Source: CAKQOE01 sp051892195
GTDB lineage: Bacteria; Bacillota; Clostridia; Peptostreptococcales; Anaerovoracaceae
Direction of reading: 5' to 3'
Length of the DNA: 64,000 nt
Assembly (NCBI GenBank): GCA_051892195.1
Contig: JBJFFZ010000104.1
Span: 33,797 to 97,796 of the forward strand
The position numbers and the translations under genes are program-made. Positions 32,992 through 41,267 of this stretch are shown here, piece after piece. Position 1 is the first letter of the stretch. Each line of letters opens with the position of its first letter. The notes beneath the pieces are model-generated. The model saw nothing but the letters and a program-made list of their open reading frames with translations. It did no database searches and was not told the origin of the DNA.

Positions 32992-33560
32992 TATAAAATG
33001 ATCCCCCTTTCCATCAGTCGCTGTTTCAGTAAGGCTTTTCCCCTGTAAAGCCTGTTTTCTACTGTTTTTGGCGTGATCTGCAGACTCTGGGCAATATCCT
33101 TTACTCTGCGGAACAGAAAATATCTCTGTATAAATATTTCCCGGTCCGGCGACGGCAGGCTGTCTACTGCGTTCTGAACAATCGCTGCATTTTCCCTTTT
33201 CGTCAGTTCATCCGCAGGATCCTCCGCCGTACACAGATCTGCTTCCTCAGCCGGCGCCTCCTCAAAGGCTGTCCGGTTTTTTCTGCGGCAGTCGATTGCC
33301 CTGTGACGTGCAATTCCGTAAAGATAGCTTCGGAAGCTGCCTTTTGAAAGGTCCATCCGATGAGCGGACCGCCACAGCTCCGTCAGGATATCGGATATAC
33401 ATTCTTCGATATCCCGGGTGTTCTGCCGGCCGAGAATATTGGCACATATGGTCTTTATGCTGCCTCCATAAGTATCAAGCACAACCGAAAGTCCCTCGGA
33501 AGGATTGTCCCTGATCAGCTTCAGGATCTCAGGGTCGCTTATATTAATCTCACTGCTCAA
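32991..33560 (-). CDS. ECF-type RNA polymerase sigma factor
   Basis: A 189-residue sigma-70 family protein. Region 2 shows RDIEECISDILTELWRSAHRMDLSKGSFRSYLYGIARHRAIDCRRKN; region 4 shows SLPSPDREIFIQRYFLFRRVKDIAQSLQITPKTVENRLYRGKALLKQ with a helix-turn-helix. The start is TTG at 33560 with AGGAG eight bases upstream. It is followed directly by its likely anti-sigma factor. Target promoters are unknown. Confidence 0.92.
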   Translation of the reverse strand: MSSEINISDPEILKLIRDNPSEGLSVVLDTYGGSIKTICANILGRQNTRDIEECISDILTELWRSAHRMDLSKGSFRSYLYGIARHRAIDCRRKNRTAFEEAPAEEADLCTAEDPADELTKRENAAIVQNAVDSLPSPDREIFIQRYFLFRRVKDIAQSLQITPKTVENRLYRGKALLKQRLMERGIIL

Positions 33561-33651
33561 GCCTTTTACTCCTTTCTCTCAGTTAAATGCGCATTCACTT
33601 ATATATTCGTATGTTACAGGAAAATCACTCACATGTTTCAAAAAACATAAA

Positions 33652-33677
33652 AAGAGCGGAAGGAAAAGTCCGCTCTT
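33652..33677 (-). terminator. Terminator of the MATE gene
   Basis: AAGAGCGGA (33652-33660) pairs with TCCGCTCTT (33669-33677); the minus strand continues TTTATGTTTTTT. The stem overlaps the MATE stop codon. Confidence 0.85.
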
Positions 33678-35007
33678 ATGCATAATGGTATCTCTTTCTG
33701 TGTTTTACCAGCATCCCTGCGGTGACTGCAAGGGAAAGGGTTTCCGATACCAGTACGGAGCACCATACCCCCTCCAGCCCCATAAAAACCGGAAGGATCA
33801 TAACTGCAGAGGTCTGAAAGATCAGGGTTCTCAAAAATGAGATCACCGCGGAAACCTTCCCGTTGTTGAGGGCGGTAAAAAAGGCGGAGCCGTAAATTCC
33901 AAAGCCGCACACTAGAAATGAAAGGCTGCAGATTCTCATGCCGTGCAGGGTCAGCTCCGCAAGCTCCCTGTCATATCCCACGAACAGACCGGTCAAAGGT
34001 CGTGCAAACACCTCCGCAAGGACCACCATAGCGGCCCCTGCCGCAAATACAAAGCAGAGGCTTTTCCTGAAAAGGTTTTTCAGTTCGTCATTGTTCTGTG
34101 CTCCGTAATTGTAGGAAACGGCCGGAGCGGAGCCCATGGAGAATCCCAGGAAAATGGAAATAAAGATAAAATTCACATACATGATGACACTGTACGCGGC
34201 CACCCCGTCCTCTCCAAGAAAACGCATGAGCTGAAAGTTGTATACAATCGTCACCACGGACATGGCGATATTGCTCATGAGCTCGGAGATTCCATTGCTG
34301 CAGGTCTTTATGAGGATGCGCCCGTAAAAGCGTGTTTTCCCAAGTCTCAGAAGGCTTTGATTTTTTCCGGCAAAATAGATGACCGGCACAAGGCCCCCCA
34401 CCAGCTCACTGATGCCTGTTGCAATGGCAGCACCCGGCAGACCCCACTGAAAAACGGCTACAAAGACTGCATCCAGAATAATATTTGTCATTCCCGCAGC
34501 CACCGTGATCAGCAATCCAAGCTTCGGTTTTTCTGCCGTTACAAAAAAGCTCTGAAAAACATTCTGAAGCATAAAGCAAGGCAGCGTCAGCATGGCAATC
34601 CGCCCGTAAATCACGCAGTTCTCAAGCATTTCGCCTTCGGCCCCCAGACCTTCTGCCAGATTCCTTATAAATATAAATCCGAAAACACTGATGACAGCCC
34701 CGCATGCGGCAGTAACATACACCAGCATGGAAAAATACCGGTTCGCCAGCTTCTTTTTCCCTTCACCCATGGTCTTTGCAACCAGCGCACTTCCACCGGT
34801 GCCCACCATAAACCCGATGGCTGCAAGCATCATCAGCACCGGCATAATCAGATTGATGGCAGCCAGCTGGGTCTTTCCTGCAAAATTTGAAACAAAGATT
34901 CCATCTACAACCGAATAGATGGATGTAAAAATCATCATAATCACAGAAGGCACTACAAATCTCAGCAGTCTTCCCATGGTAAAATGATCGGATAACTGTA
35001 TTCTCAT
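33676..35007 (-). CDS. MATE family efflux transporter
   Basis: A 443-residue protein with about 12 transmembrane helices, beginning MRIQLSDHFTMGRLLRFVVPSVIMMIFTS. The DGIFVSNFAGKTQLAAINL segment and PGAAIATGISELVGG are typical of the MepA-like branch. These Na+ or H+ antiporters export cationic drugs and metabolites; the substrate is unknown. The ATG at 35007 has GAGG upstream; the frame stays open further, through the pnp terminator, but that part is not coding. It is flanked by terminators on both sides, so it is a single-gene unit. Confidence 0.9.
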   Translation of the reverse strand: MRIQLSDHFTMGRLLRFVVPSVIMMIFTSIYSVVDGIFVSNFAGKTQLAAINLIMPVLMMLAAIGFMVGTGGSALVAKTMGEGKKKLANRYFSMLVYVTAACGAVISVFGFIFIRNLAEGLGAEGEMLENCVIYGRIAMLTLPCFMLQNVFQSFFVTAEKPKLGLLITVAAGMTNIILDAVFVAVFQWGLPGAAIATGISELVGGLVPVIYFAGKNQSLLRLGKTRFYGRILIKTCSNGISELMSNIAMSVVTIVYNFQLMRFLGEDGVAAYSVIMYVNFIFISIFLGFSMGSAPAVSYNYGAQNNDELKNLFRKSLCFVFAAGAAMVVLAEVFARPLTGLFVGYDRELAELTLHGMRICSLSFLVCGFGIYGSAFFTALNNGKVSAVISFLRTLIFQTSAVMILPVFMGLEGVWCSVLVSETLSLAVTAGMLVKHRKRYHYA

Positions 35008-35060
35008 AATAACCTCATTCCCCCTGATTGCGGGCGGCCCGCCGCCCCCATGCACACTGT

Positions 35061-35109
35061 AAAAAAGAAGCCTCCTATTTCTGTCTGAAAATAGAAAGGC
35101 TTCTTTTTT
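35061..35109. terminator. Terminator after pnp (bidirectional shape)
   Basis: AAAAAAGAAGCC (35061-35072) pairs with GGCTTCTTTTTT (35098-35109), with further pairing inside the loop. T-runs occur on both strands; on the minus strand it ends the pnp transcript. Confidence 0.9.
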
Positions 35110-35137
35110 GTCTGCTTGCACTTGTTGATTCTTTAAT

Positions 35138-37219
35138 TTATGAATTAGCGCGCTTGAGATTGATTCTGCCCTGGCTGTCAATCTCATATACGTTGACTTC
35201 TACAACATCCCCGATGTTCATCACGTCTTCCACCTTTTCCACTCTGTGCTTTGCCATCTTGGAAATGTGCAGGAGACCTTCCTTTCCAGGAAGTACTTCG
35301 ATGAACGCACCGAAATTCATGATGCGCTTTACGGTACCTGTGTAGTTCTTTCCAACCTCCACTTCCGCAGTGAGAAGCTCGATGTATTCCTGAGCAGCCT
35401 TTGCGGATTCCATATCCGGAGCGGCGATGAAAATCTGACCGTCGTCATCGATGTCGATCTTAACACCAGTATCTGCGATAATCTTGTTGATGGTCTTTCC
35501 TCCAGGTCCGATAACCGTCCGGATCTTGTCCACATGAATCTGCATGGTGATAATACGCGGAGCGTATGGAGAGAGCTCTGCTCTCGGTTCCGGAATTTCT
35601 TCCAGCATCTTCTGGAGAATGTATTCTCTGCCTTCGTGAGCCTGCTTCAGAGCTCTTTCCAGAATCTCTCTGGAGAGACCGTGGATCTTGATGTCCATCT
35701 GAATGGCAGTAACGCCCTTGCGGGTACCTGCCACCTTAAAGTCCATATCTCCCAGGAAGTCTTCCATTCCCTGAATATCGCTGAGGATCGCAATATCGTC
35801 CTCCTCCTTGATGAGTCCCATGGCGATGCCTGCAACCGGAGCCTTAATCGGAACGCCGGCATCCATCAGGGACAGGGTGCTTCCGCACACAGAAGCCTGC
35901 GAAGTGCTTCCGTTGGAAGAAAGAACCTCGGATACCAGACGGATGGCGTACGGGAATTCTTCTACGGACGGAAGAACCGGAAGCAGGGCTCTTTCTGCCA
36001 GAGCACCGTGTCCGATTTCTCTTCTTCCCGGACTTCTTGAGGTTCTTGCCTCACCTACGCTGTAAGGAGGGAAGTTATAGTGATGAATATATCTCTTTTC
36101 TGTTTCTTCTGAAATACCGTCCAGAGTCTGACTTTCGCCTACTGCCCCCAGGGTTGCTACCGTAAGAACCTGAGTCTGGCCTCTTGTAAACAGACCGGAG
36201 CCGTGAGTTCTCGGAAGGAATCCTGTTTCGCACCAGATCGGACGGATTTCCGTTGTCTTTCTGCCGTCAGGACGCACGCCTTCGTGAATGATCAGATCCC
36301 GCATCTGTTCCTTGCGGACCTTGTAAAGAACATCATCAATGTCCTTTCCGTTTTCAGGATATTCCTCCAGGAATCTGGCCTTTGTTTCCGCTTCCAGCTG
36401 ATCCATGGCATTCTGGCGCTCTGTCTTGTCGTGAATCTGAATGGCGGCTCTCATGTCCGCTGTTTCATATGCTCTTACGGCAGCTTCCAGATCTGCAGGG
36501 ATTTCGTGAACAGGAACCGGCTTCTTTTCCTTTCCTACTTCTGCCACAATCTGGTTGATAAATGCCACCAGCTTCTTGATTTCCTCGTGGGCAAACATGA
36601 TACCGTCCAGAATCACATCCTCAGGAACCTCGTTGGCGCCGGCTTCCACCATCATAATAGCATCCATGGTACCGGAAACCGTGAGATTCAGGTCGCTTTC
36701 CTGTCTCTGTTCCAGAGACGGGTTTACGATAAACTCCCCGTCCACTCTTCCGATGCGGACAGAGCCTGTAGGACCAGCCCACGGAATATCGGAAATAGCC
36801 AGAGCCACGGAAGAACCGATCATGGCTGCAATATCAGAAGGTGCATCGTGGTCTACGCACATAACCGTAGCTACTACAACAACATCGTTGTAATATCCCT
36901 TCGGAAACAGCGGTCTGATAGGACGGTCCATCAGTCTTGAGGACAGGATGGCCTTCTCGGACGGTCTGCCTTCTCTCTTTATAAAGCCTCCCGGAATCTT
37001 TCCGGCAGCGTACATTCTTTCTTCATAGTCACAGCTCAGCGGAAAGAAGTCGATGTCTTCTCTCGGTTCTGCCGATGCAGTGGCTGTAACATTGACAACG
37101 GTATCCCCCAGACGGATGGTGGCAGCGCCGTTTGCCATGCCTGCAACCTTTCCGATCTCAACCTGAAGGAGCTTTCCCCCCAGGGCGGTTCTGAATGTGT
37201 GGTAGTCTTCAAATCTCAT
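35138..37219 (-). CDS. pnp: Polynucleotide phosphorylase
   Basis: Phosphorolytic 3'-5' exoribonuclease. From the ATG at 37219 the protein has 693 residues, normal for PNPase. The two RNase PH domains are seen in DFFPLSCDYEERMYAAGKIPGGFIKREGRPSEKAIL and TRGQTQVLTVATLG...RSPGRREIGHGALAERAL, followed by a KH domain (VIGPGGKTINKI) and an S1 domain (GTVKRIMNFGAFIEVLPGKEGLLHIS). GGAGG lies 11 bases ahead of this ATG; an ATG at 37237 is the alternative. It follows rpsO and a terminator-like hairpin. Confidence 0.97.
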   Translation of the reverse strand: MRFEDYHTFRTALGGKLLQVEIGKVAGMANGAATIRLGDTVVNVTATASAEPREDIDFFPLSCDYEERMYAAGKIPGGFIKREGRPSEKAILSSRLMDRPIRPLFPKGYYNDVVVVATVMCVDHDAPSDIAAMIGSSVALAISDIPWAGPTGSVRIGRVDGEFIVNPSLEQRQESDLNLTVSGTMDAIMMVEAGANEVPEDVILDGIMFAHEEIKKLVAFINQIVAEVGKEKKPVPVHEIPADLEAAVRAYETADMRAAIQIHDKTERQNAMDQLEAETKARFLEEYPENGKDIDDVLYKVRKEQMRDLIIHEGVRPDGRKTTEIRPIWCETGFLPRTHGSGLFTRGQTQVLTVATLGAVGESQTLDGISEETEKRYIHHYNFPPYSVGEARTSRSPGRREIGHGALAERALLPVLPSVEEFPYAIRLVSEVLSSNGSTSQASVCGSTLSLMDAGVPIKAPVAGIAMGLIKEEDDIAILSDIQGMEDFLGDMDFKVAGTRKGVTAIQMDIKIHGLSREILERALKQAHEGREYILQKMLEEIPEPRAELSPYAPRIITMQIHVDKIRTVIGPGGKTINKIIADTGVKIDIDDDGQIFIAAPDMESAKAAQEYIELLTAEVEVGKNYTGTVKRIMNFGAFIEVLPGKEGLLHISKMAKHRVEKVEDVMNIGDVVEVNVYEIDSQGRINLKRANS

Positions 37220-37334
37220 TGTATTGATTTCCTCCATTTCCTTCCTGATTTCGTCTTCAATCCCCGTTTGAAAGACTGCTGATAATTCCCCCACGATCCG
37301 ACTTGACAATCTGAAACGCCTCCCGCCCTGTGCC

Positions 37335-37352
37335 GCACCGCAGCCGCGGTGC
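37335..37352 (-). promoter_or_regulatory. GC-rich leader hairpin ahead of pnp
   Basis: GCACCGC (37335-37341) pairs with GCGGTGC (37346-37352) around a 4-base loop, in the roughly 210-base region between the rpsO terminator and pnp. No coding signal is seen in that region. It may be a processing or autoregulatory site, by analogy with pnp leaders elsewhere. Confidence 0.4.
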
Positions 37353-37431
37353 CCCAAAAGAGGTGTCCCTGATTCTCAAGTCCTGATCTGACGGAACAAA
37401 CCCGAAATCGATTACTTTATAATATATACTT

Positions 37432-37461
37432 AAAGCGGGGCACAACAAAATGCCCCGCTTT
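37432..37461 (-). terminator. Terminator or attenuator between rpsO and pnp
   Basis: AAAGCGGGGCA (37432-37442) pairs with TGCCCCGCTTT (37451-37461), a perfect 11-bp stem directly after the rpsO stop. On the minus strand TTTAAGTATATATT follows. Confidence 0.85.
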
Positions 37462-37470
37462 TCAGCCGAA

Positions 37471-37737
37471 TTATTTTCTTAAACCGAGACGTGCGATCAG
37501 TGCTCTGTATCTTTCCAGATCCTTGCCCTTGAGATAAGCAAGCATGTTTCTTCTCTGACCTACCATCTTAAGAAGACCTCTTCTTGAGTGGTGATCCTTC
37601 TTGTGAATCTTAAGATGCTCGTTGAGATCGTTGATTCTGTAAGTAAGAATTGCGATCTGAACTTCCGGTGAACCTGTGTCACCTTCGTGAGTAGCGTACT
37701 CAGCAATAATTTCTGCCTTTTTCTTCTGATCGATCAT
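37471..37737 (-). CDS. rpsO: Ribosomal protein S15
   Basis: An 88-residue 30S protein, full length, with GDTGSPEVQIAILTYRINDLNEHLKIHKKDHHSRRGLLKMVGQRR, the classic S15 core. GGAG lies ahead of the ATG. It has a perfect sigma-A promoter and a structured leader of about 95 bases. S15 represses its own mRNA in many bacteria through such leaders. Confidence 0.98.
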   Translation of the reverse strand: MIDQKKKAEIIAEYATHEGDTGSPEVQIAILTYRINDLNEHLKIHKKDHHSRRGLLKMVGQRRNMLAYLKGKDLERYRALIARLGLRK

Positions 37738-37756
37738 TTTTTTCTCCTTTTCTTAA

Positions 37757-37787
37757 TTCTCCGCAAACCGGGTAATATGCCGGAGAA
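37757..37787 (-). promoter_or_regulatory. Leader hairpin of rpsO (candidate S15 binding site)
   Basis: TTCTCCG (37757-37763) pairs with CGGAGAA (37781-37787), with extra pairing inside, immediately ahead of the rpsO ribosome binding site. Its place fits S15 autoregulation, which is inferred. Confidence 0.4.
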
Positions 37788-37840
37788 GCATAAAACGCAG
37801 TTTCGGAACATACTCTTCAGTGTTCCACACACCAGAAACC

Positions 37841-37869
37841 ATTATACCTTTATCAAAAACACGTGTCAA
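37841..37869 (-). promoter_or_regulatory. Consensus promoter of rpsO
   Basis: Minus strand TTGACA (37864-37869), 17-base spacer, TATAAT (37841-37846): a perfect sigma-A promoter. Confidence 0.92.
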
Positions 37870-37887
37870 GAGCTCATATGCTTTCTG

Positions 37888-38805
37888 CTACATTCCATGG
37901 TAAGATCTTACCAGCACCGAATCGCTGTGAATCTGAGCAGTCAGAGCATCCAGGCTTTCAAACTTCTTTTCATCGCGGATTTTACGGATAAATTCTACGG
38001 TGATCCTTTCCCCGTAAATGTCTTCATCAAAATCAAAAATATTTGTTTCGATATTTTTTGCGTGAGATCCAACGGTGGGCTTGTTTCCCACATTTGTTAT
38101 GCTGCAGTGCTTTACACCCTTCACATAACAGTATGTCATGTAAACGCCGTTAGGCAGGGAGGCCATGGTCTCATCCACAACGATGTTGCAGGTTGGAAAG
38201 CCGATGGTTCGTCCGATTTCATTTCCGTGAATCACAATGCCCCGGATTGTAAAGGCTCTGCCAAGGAGCTTTGGAACAGCTTCCACATCTCCTGCCATGA
38301 TCTTTTCCCGGATCAGGGTGCTGCTTACAACCTGGTCTTCCACCATCACAGGATCTACCACCGAAACATTAAATCTGCCCTTGGCCATCTCCTTAAGTAT
38401 GTCCGCAGTACCCGCAGCTTTATAGCCAAAGGTAAAATTAAACCCGCAGACAGCTGTATCGATCAGGAACTTATCCACCAGAAGCTTATCCACAAATTCC
38501 TGAGGGCTGTATTTCATGATCTCTTCAAAGCTGATTGAAAAAAGATAATCGACCCCCATGTTTTCCAGGATTTCAATTTTTTCATCTTCATAGATAATAT
38601 TGCGAACGACATTTTCGCCTGCAATGATATTTCGCGGGTGATCGGAAAAAGTAAAAACGGCGCTGCGGATGCCCTTTGCGGCTGCTGTCTCAACAGCTCT
38701 GCTGATCAGGACCTGATGCCCTTTGTGGATCCCGTCAAAGCTTCCGAGAGCCACTGCCGTCTTTTCTATATTCCGGATCTCCTCCAGATTTCTGAATATT
38801 ACCAT
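37888..38805 (-). CDS. ribF: Bifunctional riboflavin kinase/FAD synthetase
   Basis: RibF makes FMN from riboflavin, then FAD. The 305-residue protein has the adenylyltransferase N-terminal domain (ALGSFDGIHKGHQVLI, FTFSDHPRN, VCGFNFTFGYKAAG) and the C-terminal riboflavin kinase domain (GRTIGFPTCNI, LPNGVYMTYCYVKG, NVGNKPTVG). Its start overlaps the end of truB by 7 bases, so the two are coupled. Confidence 0.96.
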   Translation of the reverse strand: MVIFRNLEEIRNIEKTAVALGSFDGIHKGHQVLISRAVETAAAKGIRSAVFTFSDHPRNIIAGENVVRNIIYEDEKIEILENMGVDYLFSISFEEIMKYSPQEFVDKLLVDKFLIDTAVCGFNFTFGYKAAGTADILKEMAKGRFNVSVVDPVMVEDQVVSSTLIREKIMAGDVEAVPKLLGRAFTIRGIVIHGNEIGRTIGFPTCNIVVDETMASLPNGVYMTYCYVKGVKHCSITNVGNKPTVGSHAKNIETNIFDFDEDIYGERITVEFIRKIRDEKKFESLDALTAQIHSDSVLVRSYHGM

Positions 38806-39800
38806 CTAAAAAACACCTTACCTGCTTTATAATTCTTTTTCTCCTGATCATAAACGGAGGTTCCGAGAAATCGTCCATCCGGTCCGTAGACCCGATAATA
38901 ACCGGCAAACCTGTGATCCGGCTCCAGAGAGTTTTCCTTCTCCACAAAGATCTTTCCGGAGGAAAGCTTTCCTCCATTCACATATTTTTTCTCTTCGGTT
39001 TCATTGAGTATGATGCTGCCGAAATGATCCAGCCTTTCCTGGATGGGGACAATAAAATCAGACATACTGCAGCTTAGAGGTTCGTTTTTTCTGTAGCGGA
39101 ATACATCCTCCGGCGGAATCTTTTCCTCTCTGCTTACATATGCCGCCAGTTCCTCCAGAGTCACTGCATCCTCCAGACGAAAGCTTCCGCTGGCAGTGCG
39201 GACAAGAAAGGACATGGACGCGCCGCAGCCCAGTTTTTTTCCGATATCCGTACAGATGGAACGGATGTAGGTGCCTTTTGAGCAGTGCACATCAAAGAGA
39301 ACCCTGCCGGGCTCGTGAAATACCGCCACCGGTGAGATTTCATGCACCGTAATCCGCCGCGGTTCAACCTCCACGGTTTCTCCGTTCCTTGCATATTCGT
39401 AAAGATGCTTTCCGTTTTTTCTGACAGCGGAATACATGGGAGGAAACTGTTCCTGAGAACCCTTCATGGACTGCAGGGCCCCCAGAACATCTGCTTCTGA
39501 AATCTCATTTATGGAAACGTCAGCTCTGCTGACATCATCCTGCAGGGGCGTTCCCCATATGTCTCCCGTATCAGTGGAAAGACCCAGCACCAGCTCGCAT
39601 CTGTATTTTTTTTCTTCTGATTCTATATATTCTGCAGCCCTCGTACCGGCACCGATACACATGGACAGAACACCTGCCGCCATGGGATCCAGTGTGCCGG
39701 TGTGTCCGATCTTCTTCATGCGCAGTATTCGCCGCAATGCCGATACCGCATCATGAGAGGTCATGCCTGCAGGTTTCAGCAGATTGATAAATCCATCCAA
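38799..39800 (-). CDS. truB: tRNA pseudouridine-55 synthase TruB
   Basis: TruB makes pseudouridine 55 in the T-loop of tRNAs. The 333-residue protein begins MDGFINLLKPAGMTSHDAV and carries the catalytic-aspartate motif GHTGTLDPMAAGVL and the substrate loop region STDTGDIWG; a C-terminal extension of about 60 residues (EKKNYKAGKVFFRW) follows the core. It lies 15 bases after nrnA and overlaps ribF. Confidence 0.96.
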   Translation of the reverse strand: MDGFINLLKPAGMTSHDAVSALRRILRMKKIGHTGTLDPMAAGVLSMCIGAGTRAAEYIESEEKKYRCELVLGLSTDTGDIWGTPLQDDVSRADVSINEISEADVLGALQSMKGSQEQFPPMYSAVRKNGKHLYEYARNGETVEVEPRRITVHEISPVAVFHEPGRVLFDVHCSKGTYIRSICTDIGKKLGCGASMSFLVRTASGSFRLEDAVTLEELAAYVSREEKIPPEDVFRYRKNEPLSCSMSDFIVPIQERLDHFGSIILNETEEKKYVNGGKLSSGKIFVEKENSLEPDHRFAGYYRVYGPDGRFLGTSVYDQEKKNYKAGKVFFRW

Positions 39801-39815
39801 ATAAAACGATCCTTT

Positions 39816-40832
39816 CTATTTCTGACTGCCTCGTCTGTCATACTCCTCCATGGTGCGGATTACCTCCGCCCTGATGATCGGAAGGGTCTCTTCCATGGTT
39901 TTCTTTACTGCGCAGCCTGCCGCATGCTTATGGCCGCCGCCGCCAAGACGCAGACAGATCTCAGATACATCCACATAATTTTTGCTTCGGAATCCAACCT
40001 TGATCTCATGCTCTGTCATCTCCCGGAGAAAAACAGCCACTTCCACACCCTTGATATCCCGCAGGGCAGCATTGATCCCATCGCTTTCACTTGTCTTTGC
40101 GCCTGCCTGCCGGTACATATCCAGCGTGACATATGCCATAGAGACTCTTCCGTCACACAGCATTTCCAGATTGCTCATAATCATGCTGTGAAGCTTCAGC
40201 TTTTCCATCCGCTCGCTCTGATACACCATAACATTGATGGATTTCTTGTCAATGCCCATGCCGATGAGCTCCGCTGCAATGAGATGCGTCTTTTTCGAAG
40301 TATTTGTATACTGGAAATTTCCTGTATCTGTAACGATTCCCGTGTACAGTGCTTCTCCTGCTTCCACATCCAGCGCAAGCCCCATAAAATCATACAGCTC
40401 ATACAGGAGTTCACATGTGGCGGATGCATCCGGATCCACCAGATCCACATCTGCAAACCCGGTTCTTGTTGTATGGTGATCGACACAGGCCGTATGTACG
40501 CCGGCCCCAAAAAAGAGGTGCTCTCTTTTTGGAAACCGGTCAACATTGCTGCAGTCCAGAGCGATACAGAGGTCCCTTTTCGGAAGCTTTGTATCTCTGT
40601 CTGCAAACACCACATAATCGCGGTTCAGGAACGCCAGATTGTCAGGTATTTCATCTTCCATGACGATATCTGCCGTTTTCCCCATGCCTCTCATAAGATG
40701 GCACAGAGACGCACAGGATCCCAGAGCATCACCGTCTGCCACCATATGCGGAAATATATACATTGACTGCGACTGCATAAGCAGATCTGAAATCTTTTTC
40801 ATATCTTCATGTCTGATATCATAACCTGTCAT
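39816..40832 (-). CDS. nrnA: DHH phosphoesterase NrnA (oligoribonuclease/pAp phosphatase)
   Basis: NrnA degrades short oligoribonucleotides left by RNases and dephosphorylates 3'-phosphoadenosine-5'-phosphate. The 338-residue protein shows the DHH-family motifs ADGDALGSCASLCH (with VADGDA in place of the usual NPDGDA), the DHH motif CVDHHTTRTGFADVDLVDPDASATCELLYEL and the DHHA1 domain ending GGGGHKHAAGC. It lies between rbfA and truB, the common clostridial position, 3 bases after rbfA. Confidence 0.94.
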   Translation of the reverse strand: MTGYDIRHEDMKKISDLLMQSQSMYIFPHMVADGDALGSCASLCHLMRGMGKTADIVMEDEIPDNLAFLNRDYVVFADRDTKLPKRDLCIALDCSNVDRFPKREHLFFGAGVHTACVDHHTTRTGFADVDLVDPDASATCELLYELYDFMGLALDVEAGEALYTGIVTDTGNFQYTNTSKKTHLIAAELIGMGIDKKSINVMVYQSERMEKLKLHSMIMSNLEMLCDGRVSMAYVTLDMYRQAGAKTSESDGINAALRDIKGVEVAVFLREMTEHEIKVGFRSKNYVDVSEICLRLGGGGHKHAAGCAVKKTMEETLPIIRAEVIRTMEEYDRRGSQK

Positions 40833-40835
40833 CTC

Positions 40836-41237
40836 CTACTCGCTCCTTTCTTCCTCGAAATTGCCACCTGTGTTAAGACTGTCAATAATCTTTGACATGT
40901 GACGTCCGTACTCGATGGAATTATCAATTTTAAAACGCAGCTCCGGAACATGTCTCAGCTTGATCTTTTTTCCGATCTCTCTGCGTACAGTGCCGGAGGC
41001 ACTTTTCATGGCACTCAGAATATCTTCTTTTTCCTGTTCATCCGCATCTTCACTGATGCTTTTTCCCAGAACCGTCAGATAGATGGTGGCATAGCTGCCG
41101 TCATCGGATACATCCACGCCGGATACGCTGACCATTTTATTCTGAAGCCGGGGATCCTTCAGTTCAAACAGGATCATATTGCCTGTGATCTTGCGGATTT
41201 CTTCTGCAAGTCTTCCTGCACGATAGCCTTTCCCCAT
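40836..41237 (-). CDS. rbfA: 30S ribosome-binding factor A
   Basis: RbfA is a KH-like cold-shock protein needed for late 16S rRNA 5' end maturation. The 133-residue protein has YRAGRLAEEIRKITGNMILFELKDPRL near the N-terminus, YATIYLTVLG in the middle and KKIKLRHVPELRFKIDNSIEYG at the C-terminal part. It follows infB by 30 bases. The ylxP gene that sits between infB and rbfA in Bacillus is absent. Confidence 0.96.
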   Translation of the reverse strand: MGKGYRAGRLAEEIRKITGNMILFELKDPRLQNKMVSVSGVDVSDDGSYATIYLTVLGKSISEDADEQEKEDILSAMKSASGTVRREIGKKIKLRHVPELRFKIDNSIEYGRHMSKIIDSLNTGGNFEEERSE

Positions 41238-41267
41238 GCATTACCTCTCTGTTCTTTCACGGAGGTC

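Noticed and set aside
33676..35187. Longer MATE protein with a 60-residue extension
   Set aside because: The extra part runs through the pnp terminator; GAGG before the ATG at 35007 marks the start.
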